Assembly (NCBI GenBank): GCA_947588775.1
Contig: CANPZQ010000119.1
Coordinates: 1-5,886 of the forward strand
DNA from: an uncultured Clostridia bacterium
Lineage (GTDB): Bacteria; Bacillota; Clostridia; Oscillospirales; Ruminococcaceae
Direction: 5' to 3'
DNA: 5,886 nucleotides
Under the pieces are notes generated by a model. It had not been told where the DNA came from. It was given only the letters and a program-made list of their open reading frames with translations, and did not search any database. This document shows positions 5,019 to 5,886 of the stretch, piece by piece. Both the position numbers and the translations under genes were made by a program. Each line of letters begins with the position of its first letter. Position 1 is the stretch's first letter.

Positions 5019-5647
5019 ACGAAAGGCTTTTTACACGCGACGCGGAGCGAGAAGGTATTCTTACGCGGAACCCGCTGTTTGCGAGCGGCGTTATTATCGC
5101 GCCGGCGGCGGCCGCATGCCGCGACTTTTACAGCGCGGTTATACTCGCCTCGGTTTTCTCGGTCGTCACGTTTCTGACGGTGCTGATTTGCAGCTTTGTC
5201 CCGCGGCGGATTGTTTACACCGTCCGTATTATAATATATACCCTTGCCGCCTCGCTGGTGTATGTACCCGTGCATCTGTTTTTCACAAGCGGCGAGGTTC
5301 TATCGGAGATGTACGCCTCGGTCGGGATTTACGCGCCGCTTCTGGTCACGAACTCGATGATAACGCTGCGCACGGAATCGAAGTTTTACCGGCTTGCGCG
5401 GCCGTACATGACGAGGCTCGCGGGGTTTTACATTGTCGGCTATGACCTGTCGCTGACGTTTTTCGGCGCGCTTCGGGGCTTTTTGACAACGGGAACGGTA
5501 TTGGGAATAAGGATTCTGCCGTTTTCGATACCCGCGCTGTCGAACCTCTACGGCGGATTCATACTTCTTGCGGTAGTAAGCGCGGCGTTTAGGTGGTATT
5601 TGCAGATAAACGCGGAGCACAACCGCAAGAAGCGGGAAAGCTCATAG
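5015..5647 (+). CDS. rnfE: divergent RnfE/NqrD-family membrane protein lacking the Fe-S cysteines
   Basis: This 210-residue protein, with about six membrane helices, is homologous to RnfE/NqrD (RsxE). It matches the family at RNPLF (18-22), SVGIYAPLLVTNSMITLRTE (102-121; family SLGIFIPLIVTNC..GRAE) and FFGALRGFLTTGTVLG (149-164; family LGSLREIIGNGTLF). The Arg/Glu after the TN motif favours RnfE over RnfA. In the family two cysteines, in GLCP and TNC, form half of an intramembrane [2Fe-2S] site shared with RnfA/NqrE. Here they are Ala29 (before Pro30) and Ser114. The only cysteines are C35 and C59, not at those places, so the usual cluster cannot form. No RnfA-like partner is in the window. 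The family length is kept and the reading frame is clean, so the gene seems maintained rather than decaying. It could be a structural partner of the RnfD-like protein or a repurposed transporter; function is unknown. Confidence 0.8.
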   Translation: MNERLFTRDAEREGILTRNPLFASGVIIAPAAAACRDFYSAVILASVFSVVTFLTVLICSFVPRRIVYTVRIIIYTLAASLVYVPVHLFFTSGEVLSEMYASVGIYAPLLVTNSMITLRTESKFYRLARPYMTRLAGFYIVGYDLSLTFFGALRGFLTTGTVLGIRILPFSIPALSNLYGGFILLAVVSAAFRWYLQINAEHNRKKRESS

Positions 5648-5886
5648 CCCGCAGACAAAAAACTAAAAAGTTTCGCCGGCCTTTTCCAAAGGCCGCAGGG
5701 TCAAGGGGCGGAGCCCCTTGTCGCGGCCCGCAGGCCGCGAAATCTCTATGCGTCAGCCAGCGCAGGAGGGGGACTCAAAAAAACAGTCCGGTGGACTGTT
5801 TTTTCCGGGGGGGGAACCCTCGCCTACGACAGCGGAACAAAACTCTTTGAGGACGAGCGGTCGGTCATTTATGACCGCGAAGTCCG
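5648..5886. repeat. non-coding multi-hairpin intergenic element
   Basis: No convincing gene is present. Starting 30 bases after the RnfE-like stop there are successive hairpins: 5677-5695 (eight pairs, CGGCCTTT/AAAGGCCG), 5702-5720 (eight pairs, CAAGGGGC/GCCCCTTG), 5721-5740 (eight pairs, TCGCGGCC/GGCCGCGA), a weak one at 5749-5764, a terminator at 5778-5804, and CGGTCA/TGACCG at 5862-5877. A run of eight G lies at 5807-5814. The modular form resembles dispersed intergenic repeats that I associate with clostridial genomes; multiplicity elsewhere in the genome cannot be seen here. Confidence 0.6.
5778..5806 (+). terminator. rho-independent terminator after the RnfD/E-like pair
   Basis: A perfect stem of 12 pairs (AAAAAACAGTCC at 5778-5789, GGACTGTTTTTT at 5793-5804) encloses a GGT loop, giving a six-base T-run on the plus strand. 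It is nearly symmetrical, so it could also terminate transcription arriving from the right on the minus strand. Confidence 0.8.

Noticed and set aside
4439..5275. Long Ser/Ala/Phe-rich minus-strand open frame across the RnfD tail and RnfE start
   Set aside because: It is the antisense of the low-complexity Glu/Ala/Pro coding repeats and crosses the boundary of two well-supported plus-strand genes.
4750..5445. Plus-strand Lys/Pro/Arg-rich open frame overlapping both Rnf-like genes
   Set aside because: It is an out-of-frame reading of the repeat tail and of the RnfE-like gene, with no family resemblance and no start signal.
5593..5850. Plus-strand 85-codon frame over the end of the RnfE-like gene and the hairpin array
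   Set aside because: It starts inside a known gene in another frame and translates perfect hairpins and a terminator into Arg/Gly/Lys-rich text.

Overview
The window looks like chromosomal DNA from a Gram-positive, Clostridia-type bacterium, probably a gut Oscillospirales/Ruminococcaceae-like lineage. This is inference from four signs: strong AGGAGG-like ribosome binding sites, consensus SigA-type promoters, G/C-rich third codon positions, and an intergenic hairpin cluster of a kind I associate with these genomes. No rRNA, tRNA, CRISPR array, integrase or transposase is visible.

Layout. Positions 1-240 carry no gene; they hold a G-quadruplex motif, small palindromes, GATAGAG repeats, a long pyrimidine tract and a TATAAT promoter. 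Positions 269-2161 (+) encode a 630-residue soluble protein with a C-terminal HD-GYP-type phosphohydrolase domain, a likely but divergent cyclic-di-GMP phosphodiesterase, closed by a hairpin at 2175-2210. Positions 2211-2556 hold no intact host-like gene. On the minus strand they contain two diverged copies of an A/T-rich, formerly coding repeat; one copy is still open and one carries two stops. A consensus promoter (2557-2585) then drives rpe (2627-3277), ribulose-phosphate 3-epimerase, with all catalytic residues present. A small cysteine-rich hypothetical gene on the minus strand (about 3218-3556) converges on rpe and overlaps its 3' end.

The most interesting part is a translationally coupled pair at 3684-5018 and 5015-5647 (+), homologous to the membrane subunits RnfD/NqrB and RnfE/NqrD of ion-translocating Rnf/Nqr complexes. 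Both lack the residues that hold the known redox cofactors. The RnfD-like protein lacks the SGAT flavinylation motif, and the RnfE-like protein has Ala and Ser where the two [2Fe-2S] cysteines should be. No rnfA, B, C or G lies in the window, and the pair is followed directly by a terminator/hairpin cluster. The RnfD-like protein also has a Trp-rich amphipathic segment and a long acidic repeat tail, and its real start seems to lie upstream of the first ATG at a non-standard codon. I infer a derived or repurposed Rnf-like membrane module rather than a normal Rnf complex.

Positions 5648-5886 are a non-coding array of perfect hairpins ending with a rho-independent terminator and a region that is open in both directions at the window edge. 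Apart from the coupled pair, the genes look like independent transcription units; I see no shared pathway.
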